From CAWAHD01 sp963781785 (GTDB lineage: Bacteria; Planctomycetota; Planctomycetia; Isosphaerales; Isosphaeraceae), in NCBI GenBank assembly GCA_963781785.1, contig CAWAHD010000001.1:2294001-2358000 (forward strand): a stretch of DNA of 64,000 bases, written 5' to 3'. The first letter of the stretch is position 1. The number at the start of each line of letters is the position of its first letter. The position numbers and the translations under genes are program-made. Shown in pieces: positions 27,767 through 36,679 of this stretch. Under the pieces are notes generated by a model. The model was not told the origin of the DNA. It did not search any database and saw only the letters and a program-made list of their open reading frames with translations.

Positions 27767-29161
27767 TCACGTAACGGCACAGGTGAAGACCGGCGAAGCA
27801 GCCTGGGGCAGGATGATCGCGCGCGATTCGGCGGCGAGGAAAAGCGAGCCGGTGACGCAAATCAAATCATCGGGGGCCGTCAGGGTTCGCGCGAGCTCGA
27901 GCGCCTGGGCGGGGTCAACGGCGGTGCGGACCGGGCGTCCGAAGCTCTCGAGGATGCGGTCGGCGATCGTCTCGGGAGGGACCGACCTGGGGTTTTCGAT
28001 ATAACGGGTCGCGATGATGGTATCGAAGCACGGCAGTAGGGCCTGGAGCTGGCCCAGGAGATCCTTGTCGCGCGTGGTCCCGAAGATCAAGGTTCGCCTG
28101 GTCGGCGGGAACGAGGTGCCGAGGGTGTCGGCCAGCGCAGCGGCCGACGCCGGGTTGTGGGCACCGTCGATCACGATCCAGGGGTTCTCCCCGACAATCT
28201 CGATCCGCGCGGGCCACCGGAGGCCGGCGAAACCGCGGACGACGTCGTCGCGGCCAACCGCGAGGCTGGGCTCGACCTCCGCCAGCAAGTCGAGAGCCGC
28301 GAGGGCGACCGCCGCGTTGTGGGCCTGGTGCGCGCCCAGGAGGGGCACGCTCAGGGTTCCCCATTCGGTCTTCCAGGTGCGCACGGCGACTCGTCCGGTG
28401 GTCGGCCGGGTCAAGGGGGGCGCGGGTGGAATCGCCTCGTACCAGAAGTCGGAATCCAGCTCGCGGATCGGGCAATGCCGCTTGTGGGCGGCAGCCCGGA
28501 TGGCTGCACGCGCCTCGCTGCCCTTTACGCCGACCACGCCCGGGCGGCCGCGCTTGAGAATCCCGGCTTTCTCGCCGGCGATTGCTGCCAGCGTGTTGCC
28601 GAGCTGGCGCATGTGGTCAAAGGAGATGCTGGTGATCACCGAGAGCGCAGGGTGGACGACGTTCGTGGAGTCGAGCCGCCCGCCCAGTCCCACCTCGAGC
28701 ACGACGGCCCCCACCTGGCGACGGGCGAAATGCAAGAGACCCATCGCCGTCGTGATCTCGAAAAAAGTCAAGCCGCGCTGGCCGAGCGGGTCATTTTCCT
28801 TCTCGAGCGATTCGACGGCTTCTCTGGCCAGGTCGACCAGAGCGATCAGCTCGGTGGCAGAGGCCGGGCTGGCGTCGATCGTGAACCGCTCTTCCAGCCG
28901 GTGCAGGTGGGGTGAGCAATACAGGCCGGTGCGCACGCCGGCGGCGGCGAGGGCCGCCGCGATCATCGCCGATGTCGATCCCTTTCCCTTGGTCCCCGCG
29001 ACATGGACGATGGGGTATTCCAGGTGGGGATCGCCCAGCTTTCTCAGGAGCCGCCGCATCCGGCCCAGGCGAAGCTGCGCAGACGATCGGGGCATTCCCG
29101 ACCATTCGTAGTTGAGGCGGCCGTAGAGGTAATCGAGCCGGTCTTGATAGTTGGCTTGCAT
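27767..29161 (-). CDS. folC: bifunctional folylpolyglutamate/dihydrofolate synthase FolC
   Basis: Mur-ligase-family enzyme that joins glutamate to dihydropteroate or folates. The ATP loop is VHVAGTKGKGSTSAM near residue 53, followed by TGLYCSPHLHRLEERFTID, LEVGLGGRLDSTNVV, SISFDHMRQLGNTLAAIAGE (with the KAG lysine after it) and VIDGAHNPASAAALA. Start ATG 29161 gives 464 residues, slightly above the usual 420-440. It is divergent from hldE with about 310 bases between starts. Confidence 0.92.
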   Translation of the reverse strand: MQANYQDRLDYLYGRLNYEWSGMPRSSAQLRLGRMRRLLRKLGDPHLEYPIVHVAGTKGKGSTSAMIAAALAAAGVRTGLYCSPHLHRLEERFTIDASPASATELIALVDLAREAVESLEKENDPLGQRGLTFFEITTAMGLLHFARRQVGAVVLEVGLGGRLDSTNVVHPALSVITSISFDHMRQLGNTLAAIAGEKAGILKRGRPGVVGVKGSEARAAIRAAAHKRHCPIRELDSDFWYEAIPPAPPLTRPTTGRVAVRTWKTEWGTLSVPLLGAHQAHNAAVALAALDLLAEVEPSLAVGRDDVVRGFAGLRWPARIEIVGENPWIVIDGAHNPASAAALADTLGTSFPPTRRTLIFGTTRDKDLLGQLQALLPCFDTIIATRYIENPRSVPPETIADRILESFGRPVRTAVDPAQALELARTLTAPDDLICVTGSLFLAAESRAIILPQAASPVFTCAVT

Positions 29162-29470
29162 GAGGCCCCGGTCGATGTGAACACGTGGGTTGCTCGCTCG
29201 GAAAGGGCTCAGCATAACCGGTCAGAAGACCGGTTTGCCATGCCATTCAAGATCGATAATCGGCAAGATTACAGGCACTTGGGCTTGATTTTGCAAAGCT
29301 GGCTTGACCATCTTGCGGAGACCGATACGCTGTCGGGACGGTTGGAAAGATGGACCGCACGCCGCCAATTGAGGCTGCTTGACGAGGTCTCGAGGCCCGA
29401 AAGGCCGTCTGGGGGCCCGGAGGCGGGCCTGCGCAGGAGCGTCCGGAACGCGGTCAAGGAGGGCCAGGGC
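29162..29470. other. divergent promoter region between folC and hldE
   Basis: No separate gene. The hldE frame is open leftward to 29003 but overlaps folC and shows no HldE-like sequence before residue MPELIRRLERLG. AAGGAGGG at 29455-29462 belongs to hldE. Promoters for both genes must lie here; no clear -35/-10 pair was recognised. Confidence 0.45.
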
Positions 29471-31108
29471 ATGATGCCTGAATTGATTCGGCGCCTGGAA
29501 CGGCTGGGCAATCCGCGGGTCATGGTGATCGGTGACCTGGTGCTGGATCGGTACATCTGGGGGTTCGCCGAACGGATCAGCCAGGAGGCCCCGGTACCGC
29601 TCTTGCGGGCCGACCAGCGCGAGCACCGACTGGGCGGCGCGGCCAGCGTCGCCACCATGTTGCGCGCGCTCGGGGCCCAGGTGCGGCTGGCAGGGGGGGT
29701 TGGGCGGGACGTCGAGGCCAACCACGTGCGGCGAATGCTGACCGACCAGGGGATCGACGACCGACTGGTCCTGCCGCTGGATGATCGGCCGACGACGCTC
29801 AAGGAACGGTACATCGGCCGCGCCCAGGATCGTCACCCGCAGCAGATGATCCGGGTGGATTACGAAACACGCGACCCGCTTCCGGCCGCTGCCCTCGCCC
29901 GATTGCACGCCGAGCTTGCGGAAGCCCTCGCGTGGGCGGAGGTGGTCTTGATTTCGGATTACGGCAAGGGCGTTTGCACGCCCGGCCTGTTGCGCCACGT
30001 GATCGAGACCGCGGCCAGGACCGGCGTGAAGGTGCTCGCAGACCCGATCCGATCGGCGGATTATTCCCGATATCACGGCGTGCACTGCATGACACCGAAC
30101 CGACTGGAAGCGCAGCTCGCCACCGGCATGACGATCTCCCGCAAGGAGGACGCGCTGGCGGTGGGGCGGCGGCTGGTGGAAACGCTGGGGCTCGAGGCCG
30201 TTCTGGTCACGCTCGACCGCGAGGGGATGGCGCTGGTGCGGTCTGACGGCCGTGCCGAGCTGCTGGCGACCCGGCCGCGGCAGGTCTACGACATCACAGG
30301 AGCTGGCGACATGGTGCTGGCGGTCGTCGGGCTGTGCGTGGCCAGCGGGGCCGATTATGCCGAGGCCGCCGCGCTGGGCAACGTGGCCGGCGGGCTCGAG
30401 GTCGAGAAGTTCGGCGTGGCGACCTTGACCCTTCAGGAGATTCTCCGCGACCTGCTGGATCACCGCGGACCGGACGGCTCCAAGATTCTGGACCGGCATC
30501 AGCTCGCCGGCGAGATCAGCCGCCGCCGCATCACCGGGCAGACCGTCGTTTTCACCAATGGCTGCTTCGACCTGCTGCACCGGGGACACGTGCGGCTCTT
30601 GCGTCAAGCCGCGGCGCTGGGCGACTTCCTCGTCGTCGGGCTGAACTCGGATGCCAGCGTGCGGCGCTTGAAGGGACCGAGCCGTCCCTTGAACCCGGTC
30701 GAGGCGCGGGCGGACGTGCTCAGCGAGCTGGAAGCCGTGGGGGCGGTGACGGTCTTCGACGAAGATACACCACTCGCACTGATCGAGCAGATCCGCCCGG
30801 ACGTGCTGGTCAAGGGGGGAGACTACCTGCCCGACGAGGTGGTCGGCCGCGCCGAGGTCGAAGCACGAGGGGGGCGGCTGGTGCTGGTGCCGCTCTTCGA
30901 GGGGCATTCCACCACCGGGCTCCTCAACCGCGCGAGCGAGCGCCAGCGAACGGCGCCTGTGAGCTCCGCCGTGCCGGCTCCGCACGTGTCGCCGGGCGGC
31001 TCACGGAGGGTCGAGGACGGCGGCCGGAAACGAGCACGTCCCGTCGATGCCGAACTCCCGAGAAGCCGTCTGGATGCCAGCACAGACGCCCCGGTGGGCC
31101 CTGATTGA
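29471..31108 (+). CDS. hldE: bifunctional heptose-7-phosphate kinase/heptose-1-phosphate adenylyltransferase HldE
   Basis: Makes ADP-D-glycero-D-manno-heptose precursors for lipopolysaccharide. The N-terminal ribokinase-like domain (about 1-320) has MVIGDLVLDRYIWG, HRLGGAASVATMLRALG, VLISDYGKGVC and the GAGD motif DITGAGDMVLAVVGL. The C-terminal cytidylyltransferase domain (about 345-480) has VVFTNGCFDLLHRGHVRLL with its HxGH signature, RRLKGPSRPLNP and LVKGGDYLPDEVVG. ATG 29471 has AGGAGGG eight bases upstream. The final 65 residues or so are a Ser/Arg/Pro-rich tail not present in ordinary HldE. Fits with the heptosyltransferase at 1.8 kb. Confidence 0.93.
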   Translation: MMPELIRRLERLGNPRVMVIGDLVLDRYIWGFAERISQEAPVPLLRADQREHRLGGAASVATMLRALGAQVRLAGGVGRDVEANHVRRMLTDQGIDDRLVLPLDDRPTTLKERYIGRAQDRHPQQMIRVDYETRDPLPAAALARLHAELAEALAWAEVVLISDYGKGVCTPGLLRHVIETAARTGVKVLADPIRSADYSRYHGVHCMTPNRLEAQLATGMTISRKEDALAVGRRLVETLGLEAVLVTLDREGMALVRSDGRAELLATRPRQVYDITGAGDMVLAVVGLCVASGADYAEAAALGNVAGGLEVEKFGVATLTLQEILRDLLDHRGPDGSKILDRHQLAGEISRRRITGQTVVFTNGCFDLLHRGHVRLLRQAAALGDFLVVGLNSDASVRRLKGPSRPLNPVEARADVLSELEAVGAVTVFDEDTPLALIEQIRPDVLVKGGDYLPDEVVGRAEVEARGGRLVLVPLFEGHSTTGLLNRASERQRTAPVSSAVPAPHVSPGGSRRVEDGGRKRARPVDAELPRSRLDASTDAPVGPD

Positions 31109-31381
31109 AACACGTCCACCCACTTCGTGCCGGCAACGCGCGCGTCCACGACGCACGAAACACCGGTTTGCCAAGATGCCGTCTGGTCGCCGATCGGGCT
31201 CAAGCCGGATCGATCGAGATTCCGATCTGAATCAAGAGTTAGCCAGCGAAACCGCATCGCCGGAAACGCCGAGATTCGATAAGATATCGCGAGTTGGCGT
31301 GTTGCCTGCGGGGTTCGCAACCCGGCCAAGGATGCCGGGATCGGGTAAACGTGCGACCCATGGATGGGGAGATCGGGACCA

Positions 31382-34300
31382 ATGACGCACCGAAGGGGGG
31401 CGATCTGGACCGAGCGCCTGCTCTTGGTGATGATTCTGGCCTGCCTCGCAGGCACAGTGAACCTCCTGCTGGCCATTCAGCGCCACCTGGGAGACCAGCC
31501 GGGCGACGATCCGTCTTCCCAGCAAACCCAGTTTTCCTTATCGGGTTCAGACGCGTCATCTCTTCAAGCGAAGACGGGGTTGGCGAGTTCACCCAGTTCG
31601 CCGGAACCACCTGCCCAAGCTGATCGCTCTGCTCCGCCTGAACCTCTGCCTCCGCGTGCTCCACCGGAGGATCCGACGAAGAAGGTCGTTGCCGGGCTCG
31701 CCGCGGCGACGGCCAAGGAAGTTGAGGCGACGAAGGAAGCCGATCGGCAGGCTGGGGCACGTGAGTCGGCGCTGGCGTCGGCGGTCGCCGCGTCGGATCG
31801 TTGGAAGCGGCGTGAGATGTTGGTCCGCCAACAGATCGCCGGGCTGAACGAGCGCGCCGAACTGCTCGAGCGTGAGGCAGACGCCCTCGATGCGGAACGA
31901 GACGTCTTGGCGCACGAGCGAGATGCGCTCAAGGCTGCTCTCACCAAGGCGAGCCGGCGGGGAGGATTTGCCGTTTTGCCTTATAAGGGACCCAACGGGA
32001 CCTGGCGACGGCCGATCGTGCTGGAGTGCATGTCTGGCGGAGTCAAGTTGCAGCCCCAGGGGCCGAGCTTCAGCGGCCTGGAGCTTTCGCCGCGAATTCA
32101 CCCTCGATCGAGCCCGCTCGTCCAGGAGATTGCCCGCGAGTTGCTCCATATCCGCTCGACCGATACGCCGGACGGGTCACCGGTCACCGCGTATCTCGTG
32201 TTCCTCGTGCGTCCCGACGGGGTTCAGAACTATTACCAGGCCCGGTCCTGTCTGGAGCCGCTGGGAATCGCGTTCGGTTACGAGCTGATTGAGCAAAACC
32301 TGGTGGTCGACATCCCGAACTTCGACGATCTGACGACCTGGGATGGGTCCGTGCCGCTGGAGATTCCGGTCGAGCCCGCACCTCGGACGCAGCCGGCCCT
32401 GGCGCTCCGTTCCTCGGCTGGCCGAGGCGCAGGGGCAAGCGCAGATAGTTTGCCGTCGAAATCGTCGACGCGACCGCGCCCGGGCGATCCAGGACGGGCG
32501 GGCGACTCGGTCGCCGGCAGCCCCGGCTGGCCAGGGGTTTCGACCGGGCCGGCGGGACAGCGCGGCAGTGGCTCATCCGGGGGGGACCCGTCCGAACCCG
32601 AGGACTTCGTATGGCCCAGCCGCTCTCGACAATCTGGCGAAGCCGATCGCGCCGCCGCCAGCGGACTCGCACTCGGGGACGGGGGTGGGTCGAAGATCGG
32701 CTCTGGGTCAGTATCGCCCGCTCAGAAGTCCGGCGCGGGCGGCCTCGGTGGTCAGGACGGATTCGGTGCCTCCGCGACTCTACAGCCTTCATCCCGCGGA
32801 ATTCGTGCTGGCGCCGGGACCGCGGACAACATGCCCGCCAGCGAACCGTTCCCGGGCGGAGGCACCGGGCCGGCTACGTCTGGTACCGGCGGCCCCGTTG
32901 TTCTGCCGGATCTCGAGCCGGCCGGGGATGATGGCCTGGCGTCGTCGCCTCAGCCGGGAAAAATCGCGGGGACGGGTTCCGGGTTCTCCTCGGGTACGAA
33001 ATCGGGCGGCCAGGGACTCAGCGGTGATCCCGGCCAGGGCCCGCTTGGCTCCTCGTCCGGTACCGGTGGCCGTGCGCAACCACCGGGCGGTGGTGGTTCA
33101 TTCCTGAGCGGCAGCGGTGATTCGTTGGCACCGAGCAGTGGTGGATCGACATTGTCTGGCGGCGGTGGATCGTTGTCGCCCGGGGGCGGATCGTTGTCTG
33201 CCGGGGGCGGTGATTCGCTTTCACCCAGCGGTGGTGGATCGCTGTCTCCCGGGGGCGGTAATTCGTTGTCACCCAGCGGTGTTGGATCGACTTTGTCCGG
33301 AGCCAATGGGTCGACCTTGTCGAGCGGCGTTGGATCAGTGTCGCCGGGTCCGAACAGCACCGTGGCGCCAACTGGCGGCGGCGGTCTATTCGCCCCTGAC
33401 GGAGCCGGTCAACCTGCCGGCGGCACGGCAGGCGTGGGAGGTGGCGGCGCGTCGAAGGGAGCTGGGCCGGGCGCGAGCGGTCTGTTGCCGGGCGTTGATC
33501 CCCCGAGCGATGGAGGCGACGGCTCGACGAACAGCCCTGATCGCGGGTCCGGCGCTGGCGATTCGTTGACGACGGGGCAAAAAGGCTCCCTGGCGGCGGC
33601 CTCTCAGGGGAGCCAGATCTCGGAAGCCGGCGGCGGCGGTCTGGCGGCGAGTCCCAGCCAGAGCAGCCAGGGACAGCGCGGCTCGAACCTCACCGGGACA
33701 ATTCCCCCCTCGGGCTTGTCATCCAGCTCGGATCCGCCCGCGACTGGGAACGCGTCGTCATCTGCCTCAGGCAACCCGGTCTCTTCACTGGCCCTGAGCA
33801 GCGCGGTGTCTTCGTCGGACTTGAGCAGCTCGGTCTCGTCGCTGGCACTGAGCACGCCCAGCTCGTCGTCGCTGAGCAGCCCGAGCTCGTCGGGAACCTT
33901 GAGCAGCGCGAGCTCGTCGTCGTCGACGAGCAACTCGGGGGGAGGAATGCCGCTGGGCTCACCGGCACAGGCAAGCTCGCCGTCGCCGGGGTCGAGTTTT
34001 TCGTTTGGTCAGGATCTGTCGCCGAGCCCCGACGGGACGTCGGAAATGAGCCTACCGCCACGTCCGAAGGAGCCGGTACCTTTCGGCTCGATCGAGGTGC
34101 CGCTTGAGATCGTGGTGGTCTGCCGCAAGGATGACGTGCTTGTGCATCCTGGCGGCTACCGCTTGACGAAGGCGGCCCTGGCGGAGAAGCACCGGGTGAC
34201 GATGGTCTCCTGGTACGGGAGATCCGGGCGATCGTGTGGAAGCGTGCGGTCGTGGACCCGATGGTCCGGCCAAAGCCATCGATCAGGCTGCTGGTCGAGG

Positions 34301-34425
34301 CCAACGGCGGAAGCACATTCGCGATCGCGCGGCGGCAGCTCTTCTTCTCCGTGCCGAAATGGCCGGTGTCGCTCCAGGTGGCCGGGTCTCAGGATCCGCA
34401 TATCTTCAGGCAGGGCGCGTGGTGA
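31382..34425 (+). CDS. large membrane-anchored protein with coiled coil and Gly/Ser-rich linker, frameshifted
   Basis: About 1,014 residues. A membrane helix (LLLVMILACLAGTVNLLLAI) is followed by a Pro-rich part, an alpha-helical coiled coil (about 85-190, with EREADALDAERDVLAHERDA), and a compact domain (about 195-330) with RPIVLECMSGGVKLQPQGPS, FLVRPDGVQNYYQARSCLEP and LGIAFGYELIEQNLVVD. Then come some 570 residues of Gly/Ser/Pro-rich sequence with near-repeats (GGSLSPGGGSLSAGGGDSLS). A C-terminal domain follows. A one-base loss near 34192 (CACCGGG for CACCCGGG) breaks it; the restored frame reads PGDDGLLVREIRAIVWKRAV to a stop at 34425. ATG 31364 is an alternative start. No family recognised. 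Confidence 0.68.
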
Positions 34426-35594
34426 ACAGATCAGCCGGTAGCGAACGGGAAGGACACGTCCCGGAGCCGGGCTCGACGGCTTCCGGTATCGCGGCGAAAG
34501 GGCGGCGGCCGGTGGCGCCTGCACGGCCGAGCGGCCCGGGTGACCGACGGCGGATCTTCGGCCAGTTGGCGAGCGTGGTGATCGCGGTTGGTGCAATCAC
34601 CGGTTACGTCCAGCTCCGCCACCGCCCAAAGGAACCGAAACCGGTGGAGGTCGCCAGCCCGTCGAACCTGGGGAAAGCGGACGAGGGGCAGGGGGCGGTG
34701 GCCGCCTCGGTCTTTGAGGTCAAAGCGCCAGCCAAAGCGACTGAGCCTGAACCGCCGCCTGAGCTGGATCGGGCTGCCGTGACGGAGGCGGAGACCGCGC
34801 TGGATGCGGCGAGTCGCGACCGGGCGCGGGCCGACGAGCGGGCGGCCGCCCGCGGCCGTGCGCTGGGCCGGGCCGCCACTCAGGCGGCTGCCGACACTTT
34901 GCGGGCACGGAAGCTGGCGTTTCTGGTCCGCGATCCGTCGGCCCGGATTGCCCAGGCTTCGGCGCACGGCGGGTTCCTGCGCGGGGAGCGCGAGAAGCTC
35001 GAGAAAGAGATGACCACCTTGCGGGCTCTGCCGCGCCCCAAGTCGACCTCGATCCTGAGCAAGAGCCCGGTAGCGCGGGCGGCCGCGAGCGAAGAGTATC
35101 ATTTCGAGCTGAGCCGTGGTCGAATCACCTTCATCAACCTGGACCGGCTGCTGGACAAGACCAGGGAGGACGCCCAGGTGCGAATCCGGATGTCGGACCA
35201 CGCGCCGATGATCAGCAACAAGGTTGGGCCGGTCGGCGCGTTCTCCTTGCAATACGAGTTGGTGCGCGCGGTGCCGGGGACCATGGAAGAGATGCTGGAG
35301 CGGAAGAGCATGCGGTTCGATCTGCGGTCGTGGGAGCTGGTTCCGGAGTTCGAGAACCGCGGGGAGACATTCGAGTCGACGAGGAACCCGCTTTCCGAGT
35401 TTTCGCGCGCAATCAGCCGGATCAGTCCGGGCCGTTCGACGATCACGCTCTGGGTGTATCCCGACAGTTTCTTGCTCTATCGCCGGATCCGGGGAGAGCT
35501 GATGGAGCACGGTTTCAGCGTGGCGGGCCGGCCTCTGCCGGCCGGGGTCACGATCCGTGGCAGTCCCATGGGCACCCAGTCAGCGGCGCAGTGA
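34422..35594 (+). CDS. membrane-anchored coiled-coil protein, partner of the preceding gene
   Basis: 390 residues from GTG 34422, overlapping the restored stop of the previous gene (GTGA). One membrane helix near 45-62 (FGQLASVVIAVGAITGYVQL), a Pro/Glu-rich stretch, an Ala/Arg-rich coiled coil (about 110-205) and a C-terminal domain with EEYHFELSRGRITFINLDRL, then GPVGAFSLQYELVRAVPGTM and STITLWVYPDSFLLYRRIRG. The order of parts, and phrases such as a Tyr-rich strand after a hydrophobic one, parallel the central domain of the larger protein, so the two may share a fold. No known family recognised. The coupling suggests one complex across the cytoplasmic membrane. Confidence 0.7.
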   Translation: MNRSAGSEREGHVPEPGSTASGIAAKGRRPVAPARPSGPGDRRRIFGQLASVVIAVGAITGYVQLRHRPKEPKPVEVASPSNLGKADEGQGAVAASVFEVKAPAKATEPEPPPELDRAAVTEAETALDAASRDRARADERAAARGRALGRAATQAAADTLRARKLAFLVRDPSARIAQASAHGGFLRGEREKLEKEMTTLRALPRPKSTSILSKSPVARAAASEEYHFELSRGRITFINLDRLLDKTREDAQVRIRMSDHAPMISNKVGPVGAFSLQYELVRAVPGTMEEMLERKSMRFDLRSWELVPEFENRGETFESTRNPLSEFSRAISRISPGRSTITLWVYPDSFLLYRRIRGELMEHGFSVAGRPLPAGVTIRGSPMGTQSAAQ

Positions 35595-35624
35595 TACTCG
35601 TCAGGCGTTCGTAGCTGTTTCTTT

Positions 35625-35785
35625 CCCCCCTCGCGAAGGGGGCTTAGTCGATCGCTTTCGCCCCTTTGCGATGCGGGCGCAGCCGATTCCTTTCCCGCCC
35701 CTTGCGAAGGGGGGGTTAGCCGATCGCTTTCGGCCTTTGCGATGCGGGCGCAGGCGTTCCCTTTCCCCCCCTTGCGAAGGGGGGG
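35625..35785 (+). repeat. three G-rich REP-like hairpins, left of the DUF559 gene
   Basis: Cores of the form CCCCC-TTGCGAA-GGGGG or TCGCGAA at 35625-35642, 35697-35715 and 35765-35785, separated by near-identical spacers containing GATCGCTTTCG and TTTGCGATGCGGGCGCA. The third continues as GGTTAGGGGGGGTGGTCCC. All three face the same way, opposite to the copies at 36.4-36.6 kb. Confidence 0.85.
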
Positions 35786-35895
35786 TTAGGGGGGGTGGTC
35801 CCGGCACGACCAGACACAAGTCCCGAGCGGTCTTTCCTGATCCATCATCCCTCCGCCGGCATCCTTCCGAGTAGGCTTGGTCACGACACGATCGG

Positions 35896-36279
35896 TCACT
35901 CGGTCTCCCCGCGCTCTCGCCTTTGAAGAATCTCTCTGCCGATCATTTCCATCACGCCGTCAAGATTGTCGTAAATCTCCGTATTGAGGAAGCGGAGAGT
36001 CTTTATTCCGAAAGACTGTATAAACTGTTCGCGCTTCCGATCGTATTCCGTCGCGCCTACTTGAAAATGGCTGTCGCCGTCAAGCTCGATGCCCAGCTTG
36101 ATCTCGACAGAGAAAAAATCGATCACGAATGATCCAACGCTGAACTGACGGCGAAACTTGCAGCCAAGCAACTGACGTCCCTTCAGCCGCGACCAGAGGA
36201 TGACTTCCGCGTCGGGAATCGACCGACGAAGCTGCCAGCGCTTCTCGGTTTCGTCCCTGCGGTTGAAGAACGCATTCAT
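35896..36279 (-). CDS. DUF559 domain protein (endonuclease-like fold)
   Basis: 127 residues of the DUF559 family, related to very-short-patch-repair and restriction endonuclease folds. The pattern is complete: AEVILWSRLKGRQLLGCKFR, FVIDFFSVEIKLGIELDGDS with the acidic metal ligands, HFQVGATEYDRKREQFIQ and IKTLRFLNTEIYDNLDGVM. The G+C content and codon use look lower than in the neighbours (many AT-ending codons such as TTT, AAA, ATT), which suggests transfer. It stands alone, with inverted G-rich repeats on both sides. The target and activity are unknown. Confidence 0.87.
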   Translation of the reverse strand: MNAFFNRRDETEKRWQLRRSIPDAEVILWSRLKGRQLLGCKFRRQFSVGSFVIDFFSVEIKLGIELDGDSHFQVGATEYDRKREQFIQSFGIKTLRFLNTEIYDNLDGVMEMIGREILQRRERGETE

Positions 36280-36369
36280 GGAATCTCAACTTACTGTTTC
36301 GGCGACCGTATAGCGAGGCGGTTGAGCCGGCTTCGATTTCGAAGGGTCCCGCATCCACTCCCGCCGGCC

Positions 36370-36592
36370 CACTCTTCGCTCACAGCGTCGCTAACTGGTA
36401 GCGCCGGGACCACCCCCTTAACCCCCCTTCGCAAGGGGGGGAAAAGGCGCAACGAAATCCGGGGGAACGCGCGGCTCGCGAAATGCCGTTCGTGTCTCCG
36501 TGCTCCGCTGGCCCCCTCTTCGCTCACAGCGTCGCTAACTGGTAGCGCCGGGACCACCCCCCCTAACCCCCCCTTCGCAAGGGGGGGAAAAT
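36370..36592 (-). repeat. two G-rich REP-like units, right of the DUF559 gene
   Basis: Each unit reads CTCTTCGCTCACAGCGTCGC, TAACTGGTAGCGCCGGGACC and ACCCCC(T)TAACCCCCTTCGCAAGGGGG. Hairpin cores lie at 36422-36441 and 36567-36587. They are inverted relative to the copies at 35.6-35.8 kb: the TGGTCCCGGC beside the left copy is the complement of GCCGGGACCA here. Confidence 0.85.
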
Positions 36593-36679
36593 GACGATCG
36601 CGCGCGCCAACAGCACGCGTCTCGACCCGATTGCTCCGGTGCGGCCAACATCAAATCGTCTCCGAAGTCCGCTCCCGAA

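Noticed and set aside
29222..30985. 587-codon minus-strand frame
   Set aside because: Exact antisense of hldE, with His/Gln/Arg-rich sequence typical of a shadow frame.
35625..35785. regularly spaced repeats as a CRISPR array
   Set aside because: The spacers are nearly identical to each other and the same unit occurs inverted elsewhere, which fits REP-like repeats.
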